Of a DNA stretch of 64,000 nucleotides, positions 1 through 10,328 are shown piece after piece. The DNA is taken from NCBI GenBank assembly GCA_008729055.1, contig SDUX01000008.1:3993756-4057755 (forward strand), in the 5' to 3' direction. Every line of letters begins with the position of its first letter. The stretch's first letter is position 1. Below the pieces are notes generated by a model. It had not been told where the DNA came from, ran no database searches, and worked only from the letters and a program-made list of their open reading frames with translations. A program made the translations under genes and the position numbers. The stretch is from Pyropia haitanensis (Eukaryota; Rhodophyta; Bangiophyceae; Bangiales; Bangiaceae).

Positions 1-47
1 GTGCACTATCTGCCCGGCTGCGGTCTTGCCTTCCTTTGTCGACGCAG

Positions 48-152
48 TTTGATGATGACTTCGGGTATGAGGTGTTCCTGAAGAAGGCGATGACGGCAAA
101 GGACGAAGAGGAGCGGAAGCGCAACGAGGCGGAGCGGAAGGCCAAGAAGTAA
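48..152 (+). CDS. Terminal exon of an unidentified gene (5' part outside window)
   Basis: The frame from 48 to the TAA at 150-152 encodes about 34 residues. It starts FDDDFGYEVFLKKAM and ends in a highly charged Lys/Arg/Glu helix. The preceding bases (pyrimidine-rich, ending CGACGCAG at 47) look like a 3' splice site, so this is read as the last exon of a gene entering from the left. The exact junction and phase cannot be verified without the upstream exon. A charged helical tail of this kind is common in nuclear and splicing proteins, but no family can be named. Confidence 0.5.
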   Translation, partial: FDDDFGYEVFLKKAMTAKDEEERKRNEAERKAKK

Positions 153-536
153 GCAGCCGTGCGCGTTGTGTGGGTGGCATGTCACGGGGCGGGGGTCGCT
201 GGCCGGCGAGCGCATGAGCTCGCTGCGTGGCCCAATGTTGACGGGGGGGCGGCAGGGTCATTCGCTGGTGGAGCCCAGCAGCGCCCTGTGGCCCGTATGG
301 GTCCTGTTTCGTTGGCCTACTTTTTTCTATTTTTTCCTTCTTTCCTCAATGCTGCTGGCGTGCTTCCCCTACATGGCGCGCGGCCGTTTCAGTGCGCCGA
401 CACTGTCGAGTCCTCCAGTTCTCTTCGGCCGTGAAGACAATTGCGACGCACGCAGCAGAGGCAGCCACGAGACCAGGGTGCCCGAAACGCCCCCCGACCT
501 TGTCTCCCCTATACCCCCGCCAGCGATTCCGCCGCC
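153..536. other. Intergenic, convergent gene ends
   Basis: The stretch lies between the end of the first gene and the 3' end of the DIS3-like gene. It holds a T/C-rich segment near 310-350 and no recognisable coding similarity. It probably contains the 3' untranslated parts of both genes. Confidence 0.4.
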
Positions 537-2972
537 TCACTGGCGCCGCGGCAAGAGGCTGAACACCACCCGGTCCGCCCGGTCGGCCACCTCCTTGACC
601 ACCACGCTGACGCGCACCGTGTCCAGGACCCGCAGGGACCGCCCGCTGTTGAGCGTGAGCACCTCGCGCACCTCGTCGTAGGCGTCTACCCACTCGGTCG
701 GCGGCGGCCCCGCGTCGCCCGCCTCCCGCTCCACGTCCTCCCGGCTCAGGTAGCACACCCCCTCAATGCCGTACCGCGGCACCAGCACGGCCACCCCATT
801 CTCCATCACCCGCAGGACGCGGCCGGCCTCGTCAGCCACCGCCGTGCGCTTGATGAGGAGCTTGGTGTGCAGCGCGCCCGACGCGCGGCCCGCAAACTGC
901 GCCGCCCGGTGGCGGTCGTTGATCGCCTCGGCCGCCCGCTGCATGCGCGCCGACGAGGCGAGCGCGTCAGGCAGCGGCGCCAGCCCAATGCACGCCGCGA
1001 GCAGGCGGTGCACAATGACGTCGGCGTAGCGGCGGATGGGGGAGGTAAAGTGGGTGTACACGGGGGAGGCGAGCCCATAGTGCAGGTACTCGGCCGAGTC
1101 GACAGAGCCGGCGGAAAAGTAGACGGCCTGGGACATGCAGCGGGTGGCCACGATGCGGAGGAGGGTGCTGAGGTACGGGTCCGACGTGGCCGACGCGGCG
1201 GCCACCGCGTCGAGCGAGTCGGACAGCTTTTTCGACGACGACACGTCCAGGCTGTAGCCCGCCGCGGCGGCCGCACGGAGGAGCGGCGCAAACATCTCGC
1301 CGGCCGGCCGCGGGTGCCGCCGCAGCAGCGCCACGTGCGGGAAGGTGGCGTGGATGCGCGCCGCGACGGCCACGTTGGCGGCGAGCATAAACTCCTCGAC
1401 CATCGCGTTGGTCTCCCGGTGCTCCGCGGTCGACACGTCGGTCACCTCGTTGGTCTCCCGCTCGAGGCGGAAGCGCATCTCGGGGCTGGCCAGCGTCAGC
1501 GCGCCCGCCGCAATGCGGGCGGCGCGGAGCTTGGCCGCCATCGCCGCCAGGCCCAGGAGGCTCGCGTCGACCGCGTCGGCCGGCGCGCCCCGCGACCGCG
1601 CCGCGTCGATGCGGTTTTGCGCCGCCTCGTACGTGAGCGACGCCTTGGAGTGGATGACAGACCGGCCAAACACCGCGTCAATGACCCGCCCCGTCGCGGC
1701 GTCGAGCGTGAGGAGCGCCGAAAAGGCCAGCCGGTCCACGTTGCCCATCAGGGAGCAAAGCTTGCCAGACAGGACGCCCGGCAGCATCTCTATCCGGCGG
1801 TCCACCAGGTAGACGGTGGTGCCGCGCACGCCCGCCTCCACGTCCAGCGCGCACCCCGGCGAGATAAACGCCGTCACGTCGGCAATGTGGACGCCCACCT
1901 CCACCTTGCCGCCGCCCATCTCCCGGTAGTGCAGCGCGTCGTCAATGTCGGTACAGCCCGGCGGGTCCACCGACGCGATGGCCACGTCCCGCAGGTCCCA
2001 CCGCCCCCGCAAGTGGTCGGCCGTCACCACCCAGTCGGCGGGCGGGAGCGTCGCGAGGGCAGCCGCCGAAAACGGCGCCGTGTTGATCTCCTGCTCGAGG
2101 AGGATGGTGGCGGTCTCGGCCTCGAGGCCGCCGGCCGCGCCCAGCTCCCGCACCACGTGGCCCGACGGCAGCGACGCGGTGCGCGGCCACGCGTCCATGA
2201 TCAGCAGCAGCCGCTGGCCGGCCAGCTCCAGCAGCCGCCGCGAGCGGATGCGGACGCGGGGGAGCTTGCGGTTGACGGGGATGAAGAGGCCCCGGTCGCC
2301 GTCGGCGGCAGAGGTGGTCGACGCGAGCGACCCGCAGTAGGGGCGCCAGTTGCGCCGCGCAATGGCAACCACCTTGGCGCAGGGCATGACGGTGGCCGCC
2401 TCCGCCGCCGGCACCGCCGGGGGGCCCGTGCTGGCGGTCGCGGCCGCCGCAGAAGGGGTGGCAGCGGCTGTTGCCGCGGGAGCCGTCGACGCGGCCGCGC
2501 CGGCCGCAGGGGCGGCCTTGCGCTTGGCAGCCCGCCCACTGCCGGTCGACGACGACGCCGCCGCCGCCGCCGCCCCAGCGTCAGCGCCGCCCTCCCCCCC
2601 CCGTCCCCCATCCTCGTCCAGGCTGTCCACCTCCCCCTCCGCCCCCACCCCCGTGCCGGCACCCACATCCTCCACCGCCCGCGAGGAGCGCCCCCCCCAC
2701 TCGGAGCGGGGCAGCAGCTCCACCACCACGCTGTCCCCGTCGACCGCCCGGTTGCCCGCCGCCCGCCCGCGGACGAGCACCTCGGTGCGGTCGCCCTTGC
2801 CGCGGGCGCCAAGCCCGCTCAGGTCCACCGCGACGGTGCCTTCGCGGACGTCGTACTCGGACACGCGGTACGTGCCGACGTGGAGGCGGCCGGCGCGCAC
2901 GCCCGCGCGGACCGCCTTTTCCGACAGGTGGTCGGCAAACAATTGCGGGGGGCGGCGGCCGGGGGCGGCGAC

Positions 2973-3003
<31 letters not shown>

Positions 3004-3302
3004 TCGCCGCCATCGGCGTCTTCGTCCGCGGCGAGGAGCTCGGTGAGGTGCGGGTGGGCGGCCGACCAGCGGCGCACAAGCGCGGCGATGGAGCCGTCCC
3101 CCCCCCCCCCCGGCGTGGCGTCCCCCCCCTCCACCAGCAGCAGCGGCTCGAGGCGCAGCGCCTCCCAGTGGGCGGCCAGGTAGTCGATCGCCGCGCCCAC
3201 CAGCCGCCCGTCGTGCGCGTCGTCCGCCTCGCCCACCGCCCGCTCCACGTACGCGCCCGCCACGTGCTCATTGGAGAAGAGCGCGTACGCGGCTGCCGGT
3301 GG

Positions 3303-3344
<42 letters not shown>

Positions 3345-3563
3345 GGCGGCCGCGGCGGCCGGCGCGGCGGCCGCCCCTTCCGTCAGCAGCGTCGTCACGC
3401 GCGCGTAGACGGCGGCCGACGCGGCGCGGACCGCCTTGAGGACCGTCTGCAGGAAGAGGACCGACGAGAGCGGCGGCAGGCCGCACTCGAGGAGGTCAAT
3501 CTGGCGCAGCACCACCGCTGCCGTCGGCACATACACGACGGTGCGGCGTTTGGCGGCCCGCCG

Positions 3564-3600
<37 letters not shown>

Positions 3601-3824
3601 GAGTCTGGCGCCCAGGGGGTGCCCCGCACGCGGCCGCGGGCGACGCCAGGCGACGAATCGGGTAACGAGCAGACGGAACACGCCGCCGCACCGCACGGCA
3701 GGTCCGTCCGCAGGTAGTGCTCTGTGGCCACCCGCCGCACGCCGCCGGCGCGGGTGCGGCGGAGGCGGGTGGGCGGGCGGGCCAGCGGGGCGCTCGGCAG
3801 CGCCGTGTCCATCGCCGTGTCCAT
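537..3824 (-). CDS. DIS3: DIS3/RRP44-type exosome ribonuclease with degenerate PIN site
   Basis: A 1095-residue intronless ORF with the full RRP44 layout. The CR3 exosome-binding motif is EHYLRTDLPC with Cys44, Cys49 and Cys52. A PIN-like domain (about 95-240), two cold-shock domains and an RNB domain follow. The RNB domain carries SVDPPGCTDIDDALH near 620 and HFTSPIRRYADV near 930, and an S1 domain ends the protein. The aspartates of the RNB exonuclease site are present, so 3'-5' RNA decay with the nuclear/cytoplasmic exosome is expected. The PIN endonuclease residues are largely lost: Thr101 stands for the DTN aspartate, Ala131 for the glutamate, and a Gly for the last aspartate, while Asp205 is kept. 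Length exceeds yeast RRP44 through Gly, Ala and acidic insertions. The start is the first Met; Met5 is also possible. It is divergent from PMT. Confidence 0.95.
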
Positions 3825-4323
3825 TGCGGAACCCAGAGAGGCAGTGGAAGTGGTTCAAGCGAGAGAGCGGAGGACAGAGGCGGAGGGGGAGAGCAGGGCG
3901 CCAGGGCCAGACCGGGGGGTGGAGGACGTCCTGCCCTCGGCAAGAACCACTCGACGTGTTGACGCTAGCTAGTCGCTACGTCGTCGACGCGCGCTGCCGA
4001 CCGTGTCTCTGTTGATCCATCGCTGTTGCCGACGTGGAACTTGGCAAAAAAGGCGAACATTTTCACACGTGTATGTTCAAGTAGAAGTACTTACATCAGA
4101 CCTGGGAAAACCCGACTGGGAATGGGATGTGCTGTCATCCACGGTCCGTGCTTTCCGCCTCGCTCCCGCTGACACACGCGCGGCCTCTTCTCTCGACCGA
4201 CGGACAGACCGACTTTGGCGCGGCGGCCCAAAAGACGGCGGCGGTGCACGCCGCTGCCGCCGCCCCCGCCTTGGCGGCAACAGCCGGCGCTCCCCTCTGT
4301 GCGGCCCCGTGCTCGCCGCGACC
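3825..4323. promoter_or_regulatory. Shared upstream region of DIS3 (-) and PMT (+)
   Basis: About 500 bp separate two head-to-head start codons, so both promoters and 5' leaders must lie here. It is less GC-extreme than the flanking coding DNA. No TATA box or other defined element can be named with confidence; the assignment rests on geometry only. Confidence 0.4.
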
Positions 4324-4468
4324 ATGGCGAGGACTGGCATCCGATCCCGTCGTCGGGGCAGCGCGGGCGCGGCGGGCGCGGCGCCGCCCGGCGGCGCCGC
4401 CGCGCCCGCGGGGTCAGGGCTGGCCGCGGCGGCGGCCGCCTCGCCGCCGCTGGCCGCTGCCGCACCAA

Positions 4469-4510
<42 letters not shown>

Positions 4511-6489
4511 GCAGCAGCAGCAGGAACGGCCAGGCGGCGGCGGCGGGTGGGGCGTCCATCGGGAACGGGCCGATGCCGCGGCGCGGCGGGCGGGCGGCGG
4601 CGCCCAGCGCGGCGCGCCGGCCGCTGCTGCGGGTAGACCTGTGGGCGCTCGCGCTGCTGACGGTGGCGGCGGTGGCAACGCGGTTTTATCGCCTGTCGGA
4701 GCCGTCTGCGGTTGTGTGTACGTCGCTGCTGGCTGGTGGGGGGGGGGGGGGATGGTAGCCCGGTGTGGGAGGGGCGTCTGGCTTGGCGATGCCTGGGACG
4801 TGCCGTTGGCAGCAGACTGGTCGATGGCATCTGTAACTAACGCTGGTATGTGTTGCGCTGGTGTTCCTTTTTGCTTCTGGTCTGGCTGTTTGTTCCTCCT
4901 CCCGCGCCGCCTGTCGTTGCACACGACCGGCGTTGGCCGCCGTCGCACCCCTGCCCGTGCTCTCTGTGGTCCCCCGCTGCGTCCTCATCGCAGTCGACGA
5001 GTTCCACTTTGGCAAATTCGTGGACAGCTACCTCAACGGCACCTACTTTTTCGACATCCACCCGCCGCTGGGCAAGCTGACGCTCGCGGCGGGCGGCCGC
5101 CTCGGCGGCTACGCTCACGTGCCCGGCTTTTACTACGACAAGATTGGCAAAAACTACACCATTGACGGCGTCCGGTACCTGCCGCTGCGCGTGACCGCCG
5201 CGACGTTTGGCGTCGCGTCCGTGCCGCTGACGTACACGCTCGCGCGGACGCTGGCGATGAGCCCCACCGCGGCGGTGCTGGCCGCCACCGCCAACCTGTG
5301 CGACTTCCTGGCGCTCATCGAGGCGCGGCTCATCCTGGTCGACTCGCAGCTGCTCTTCTACTGCCAGGCCGCGCTGCTCGCCGCCCTGCGGCTGTGGCAG
5401 ACGGCGCCCCGCACGCGGGCGCGGGCGGGCTGGCTGCTGACGACGGGCGTCCTGTCTGGGTGTGCGCTGTCCATCAAGCACACGGCGCTCGCGACGCCCG
5501 GCTTGATTGCGCTCGTCTCGTTCTTTGGCGCCCACTTCCTCCCCTCCCCGCTGTCGCTGGTCGAGTGTGTGGTGGCAGGCGCGGCGGGTATTGGCGTGTA
5601 CGCGGCGTGGTTTTGGGTGCACTTTGCGCTGCTCCCGCTGAGCGGCGGCAAGGGCGACCGCTTCATGAACGCCGCGTTCCGCAAGGCGCTGATCGGCTCG
5701 CCCACGTACGACCCAGCGGCGGTCAAGCCTGGCTTTTGGTCCTCCTTTGTGTACCTCAACCGGCGGATGGTGGCGTCCAACGCGGGGATCTCCAAGAAGC
5801 ACACCTGGCAGACCCGCTGGTACGAGTGGATGGTTAACGTGCGGGGCGTCCTCTACTTTTCGCGCAAGGCCTCCACGTTGGAGACGGAGGCCAAAGCGCT
5901 CGCCTCGTACGCCGAAGCGCTGGGCAACACGACCGACGCGGAGCCCGCGGCGGTCGCGGCGGCGGCGGCGGCGGCGTCCCAGGCCGCCGCCGACGCGGCG
6001 GCGACGGTGGCGGCCACGAAGGCACCCGGCGGCGCCGCCACGGCGCTGTCGACCAAGGTGTACCTCATTGGCAACCCGGTGGTAGCGGCCATGTGCCTCG
6101 CGACGGGCCTCGGCTTCCTTGTCACCGTCGCGCTGCTCGTGCGCTACCGCCGCGCGACGTTGGGGGATGGCGCCGCCGGCGGGCGCGCGCGGGTGGACGC
6201 GCTGTACACGGGCATCTTCTTGTTGTCGGGGTGGGTGGCCAACCTGGCGCCCTACGTGCTCGTCGACCGCCCCGCGTTCCTCTACCACTACATCCCCAGC
6301 CTGATGTACGCGCAGCTGCTGTCGGCGCAGCTGGTGGACATGCTGCCGGCGGCGCCGCGGCGGGCGGTGGTCGCGGTCGCAGTCGCCGCGATGGCCGCCG
6401 CGCTCGCCTTTTGGGCGCCCTGGATCTACGCGCTGCCCCTGACCAAGGAGGGGCACCTGCGGCGCCAGTTGGGCTCGCAGTGGACGTGA
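4324..6489 (+). CDS. Protein O-mannosyltransferase (PMT family, GT39) without MIR domain; two exons
   Basis: Dolichyl-phosphate-mannose protein mannosyltransferase of the ER membrane. Exon 1 (4324-4717) begins MARTGIRSRRR, has a Gly/Ala/Ser-rich cytosolic tail and the first membrane helix. A phase-1 intron (4718-4993, GTACGT...CGCAG) splits the signature. Joined, it reads VVFDEFHFGKF, then FFDIHPPLGK, matching the PMT first luminal loop with its catalytic Asp-Glu. Exon 2 has ARLILVDSQLLF, SIKHTALATPG, YLIGNPVV and FLYHYIPSL, all PMT landmarks in order. Between GDRFMNAAF and HTWQTRWYEW, eukaryotic PMTs normally carry three MIR repeats; here they are absent. An Ala-rich insert follows near 5930-6040. 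The stop is TGA at 6487, but a perfect GTGAGT starts at 6486, so a further C-terminal exon is possible. Confidence 0.92.
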
Positions 6490-7279
6490 GTGTACAGCCT
6501 TTGCCGGCGCGGTGGCGGTTGGGGGGACCGGAGTGGGGGTGTCGCGATGGGATGTCGCTGTGGGGCTGCCGGTTGTGATGCCGGGTAGCCGCGTCAACGG
6601 GGGTCCGTCCGGGGAGTCTCTTGACCTCCCTCGTTTTTGTCCTGTTCTTGTATGCTGCTTCTACCGCGTGGGTGTGTTCACTGGGGTTCCACCCTGCGAG
6701 CAAGCGAGCCACCCTCCAGAGGTGCAGTGCAGCGATGGCGCGGTTCCTCTGCGCGGCGCTGCTTTCCCATTTCATTCATAGCCGCGGGGCCGCCCCCGCC
6801 AGCACTTGTCGGCGCAGCCGCCTGTGCCCGCAGCGGTCACGCCCAAAGGTGCTCGCTTTGGACGAGAGCCCCGCGCGCCTTACCACGCGCCCTTTGCCAC
6901 GGAAGCGTCTGCTCACCTCTGCGCAGCGCTACCCCTGCCCGCGAGGGCGCTGCTGTGGCCCCGACTCGAGCCGCGGAGGGTGTGGCCAACGAGGTGCCGC
7001 CGTGCTCGACGGGCACTGCCCAGATGGGGTCTGACAAACGGCCGGTCGCCCACCGCCGTCAATCACCATCGTCGCAGGCACCCCCTCCCGCCCCCTGCCT
7101 GCCCCCTCTCCGAGGATAGCCAGTAATGGTTTGTCTCTTTGCCTTTTCCATCGCTCTGCCATTGTTCCATGGCCCCCCTCCGCGCACCGCACACCCCCCA
7201 CCTCGCCTTCCGCTCCTCCCCACACCCACCCATCCCCCCCACACGACCCCACTCCCCCCCCCCCCCCCAACATCCCCCC
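6490..7279. other. Intergenic region between convergent genes
   Basis: Contains the PMT 3' region and C-rich tracts near 7180-7280. It could hold a small final PMT exon if the GTGAGT at 6486 is used; candidate acceptors are the CAGs around 6720-6735. No conserved coding segment was recognised. Confidence 0.35.
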
Positions 7280-7820
7280 TCAATCCTCCTCCGTCTCATC
7301 CACCACCTGGAAGCTCACCCCCCGCCACGCATTCACGCCCGCCACGGCGACACACACGAGCATCGCGGCGACGAGCCCCCCGAGCACGCCAAAGCCGCTC
7401 CCCGTTGGCGACGACTCGCACCAGCACGAGTACGCCTTGGCCGCGCCCGGGTCGTCCACTTCGTCCGCCGCCGGCAGGCAGCACGTCCACGTGTAGAACC
7501 AGTTGGGGTCGGGGCAGTAGCACGGGAAGACGTTGAGCGCGACGCCATTCATGCACCGGATGCGGGGGTAGGGGTGCGCGCACGCGGCGGCGGGGGCGGG
7601 CGTGACGATGGCCGCCACCACTACGGCCGCCGCCGCCGCCGCCGTGGTGGCGGTGGCCGCCGCCACCAGCGACGGGCGGCGGCGGCGACCGGGGGGGGGG
7701 GCGGCGCGCCGCCGCCGCCGCGTCCGCGGTGGCTGGCCGCCGCCGCCGCCGCCGCCGTTAGCCGGCGCGTCTGTCGGCAGCGGCACGACCCGGGGGGCGG
7801 CGGCAGCGACCACGGCAGGC

Positions 7821-7860
<40 letters not shown>

Positions 7861-7927
7861 TGCCGCCGCCGCCGCTGCCGCCGCCGCCGCCGCGGCCGTC
7901 GCCGCACCGCCCGTCGTCGCCCCGCAT
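7280..7927 (-). CDS. Small cysteine-rich single-pass membrane protein, unknown
   Basis: The frame ends with an acidic tail VDETEED and stop at 7280. Reading inward, a Gly-rich stretch and an Arg-rich patch precede an Ala/Val hydrophobic segment ending PAPAAA, which looks like a signal peptide or anchor. A compact ectodomain with about nine cysteines follows (CMNGVALNVFPCYCPDP, TWTCCLP, YSCWCESS), then a clear membrane helix GFGVLGGLVAAMLVCVAVAG and a short cytosolic tail. Start at 7927 (MRGDDGRC) is preferred; the frame stays open to a Met at 8320, adding a Pro-rich extension across a long G/C homopolymer. No family is recognised. The cysteine spacing suggests an extracellular disulfide domain. 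Confidence 0.55.
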
Positions 7928-8084
7928 CCTTGGGCGCGAGCCACCCCCCCCCGCCTCGGCCGCCGACCGCACACGACAACGAGGGGCGGGAACAACCGTC
8001 CAAAGGGGCGGGCACAACAACGAGGAGCGGGTGAGGAGGGGGGGGAGGGGGGGGAAGAAAAGGGGGAAAGTGAGGGATGGTGGG

Positions 8085-8123
<39 letters not shown>

Positions 8124-9516
8124 TGGAACGGTGAGCCGCGGCGGGCGCCAGTCTGGTGCGTCGGCGGCTCCAACGGCGTCGCGCCGCCAACTGCGGCAGA
8201 GCGGCACGGGGCGGTGGTCGCCGCGACCGACCGCGTGACGGGCACGGGCGCGCGGCTGGCCACCGCCAGCCGCGGCGTGGACGGCGTGGCCGTCAGCGGC
8301 GAGCGGACCCCCCCGCTCACGGCCCGCCGCGGCGGCGGCGGTGCCCCCCCCCCAACGGCGTGGCCGCGCGGCGGCCACGCGGCGGGGCGGGCTTCTCCCC
8401 CCCCCTCCTCCTACCCCCCCCCCTCCATTCCCTCCACTCCTCCATCTCTCCCCCCCCCCCCGCGGACGGTGAGACTAGCCGCTGTCCCCCCCCCCCCCAG
8501 CCGCACGCGGCCGCGGGAGCAGGGGCGGGGGGGGCGCGGCCGGCCCCGCGCGCGCCGGCCGCGGCGTGGCGACGGCGCAGCCGCCGCGGCGGCCCGCCGG
8601 CGGCGGCCCCGCGGCGGCGGCCGACGCTGCCGCGGCGCCCCCTTCCAACTGGCTCTCTGCAGAGGGGGGGGGGGGGGGGGGATGGGGCCGCCTGCTGCGA
8701 CGGCTGTCGCCCACAGATCCGCGCCGCGGCCGGCCGCGCGCTCCGCGGCCGCCGCCGCGGCCGCCCGCCCGCCCGCTCGCCCCCCCGCCCGCGGCCGCCA
8801 CCTCCTCCACCGCTGCCGCCCCCCGCTACCGCAGCCGCCGCCGCCGCCGCGGCTGGTGGCAGCCGTGACGGTGGCGCGGCCGCCGCTCCGCGGTGGGCAG
8901 CCGCCGCGCCGGCAGGCGGACACCGCGGGCGACCGCGTCGTGCATGCGAGGCCGGCCGCCCTCGAGACGCCGCCCCCCCCCCCCCGCCCTCCCCCACCGT
9001 GCACACCGAGAACGCCGCTCGCGTGGGGTGGGGCGGCCGCGGCAACCGCGACGCGGCGGCCGCCGCCGCCGACCGCCGGCCGACGGGGGCCCGCGGCTGG
9101 CTGGCGGGGGGGGGGGGGGGGGAGGGGGGGGGGGAACCGAGCGCCGCCACTGGCGGCCGCGGCGCCCCGCGGCGGGCGCTGCCGGCGGGGAATTGGGGAA
9201 GGGGGGGGGCTAGCTAGGGGGGGGGGGGACGGCTGGGGGGGGGGTGCCCGCCGCGGCGGAGCCGCCCAAACGGAGCGGAACCGCCCGCCAGGGGGTACGC
9301 CGCAACGTGGCTGCGCGGCCGCTGCCGCCGGCCGCGGCGCCGCGGGCGGGTGGTGCCGCCCGCCCGGCGGCGGCGGCGCAGTAGCGGCCGCCGCGGCGCG
9401 CGGCGCGCCGGTGGGCATCCCCCCGGCGCCAGGCAGAGGACGGCCCGGCCCGCCCGCCGGCCGGCCGCCACTGCCGCCCTGCCGCGTCTCGTCCCCCCCC
9501 CCCCCCCCCCCCCCCC
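7928..9516. repeat. Extremely GC-rich low-complexity intergenic DNA
   Basis: Long C, G and GCC/GGC runs dominate, including a G tract of about 30 bases near 8089-8119, C runs near 8397-8500 and G runs near 9102-9135. All six frames stay open over long distances simply because stop codons need A and T. None of the conceptual proteins shows ordered domains. No gene is called. Confidence 0.5.
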
Positions 9517-10285
9517 TCACTCGTCATCGTCGGCACACCACGTGCGGACGTCGCGGCGCCCCCCCCCCCCCCCTCCGCGTCGGGGGCGGTGAGCCCCCCC
9601 CCCCCTCCCCCCCCCGCCGCCCCCCCCCCCCCCCCAGTGTCATCCCCCCCGCGGGGCGTCCAGAGCGTGACGCCAACGCACACCGCGTCGGCGGCGGCGT
9701 CGTACCAGCCCGCGGCGGGGTGGAGGAGCGCCGCCATGGGCAGTACGCACCGGAAGCCAACCGCCTGGCCCGCCGACGTGAACCGCTTGTACGCGCACGC
9801 CTTGCCGACGGCCGCCCACGGGCTGCGGGCGGTCACGCCGGGGGGGAGGGGGGGGTGGGGGGGGCGGGGGGGGGGGGAAGGGGGGGGCTGCCGCCGGCAG
9901 ACGACCCGACGGGGGGGGCGTCTCCGACGGGGGGGGCGGCGGCGGCTTTGGTGGGCCCGCTGCTGCCACCGCCGCCGCCGCCGCCGCCGCCGCTGCCGCT
10001 GGTGGCGGCGGCGGCTGCCGCGGCCCGCGGCGGGGTTGCGCCCCCCCCAGACGCCGCCACCACCGCCGCCGCCGCGGCCGATGACCGCGGCGGCGGCGGC
10101 GGGTCGGGCGACGGGCACGCGACAAAGAGGCGGAAGCGGACGCCAATGTCGACCGCGTCGGTGAGCTCGGGCAGGCAGCACAGGTAGACGGCGAGGCTGT
10201 CCCCGCGGCCGCGCGCCGCCGTCGCGCCCGCCGCGGGCGCGTCGCCGCCGCCGTCCCCCCCACCCCTACCGCCGCCGTCGCCGCA

Positions 10286-10328
<43 letters not shown>

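Noticed and set aside
441..3665. A 1074-codon + strand open frame opposite DIS3
   Set aside because: It is antisense to a fully conserved RRP44. Its Arg/Val/His-rich product is the mirror of GC-rich codons and has no domain.
7602..10187. An 861-codon + strand open frame
   Set aside because: It runs through homopolymers and opposite the BTB gene. It stays open only because stop codons are rare at this GC content, and no ordered motif is seen.
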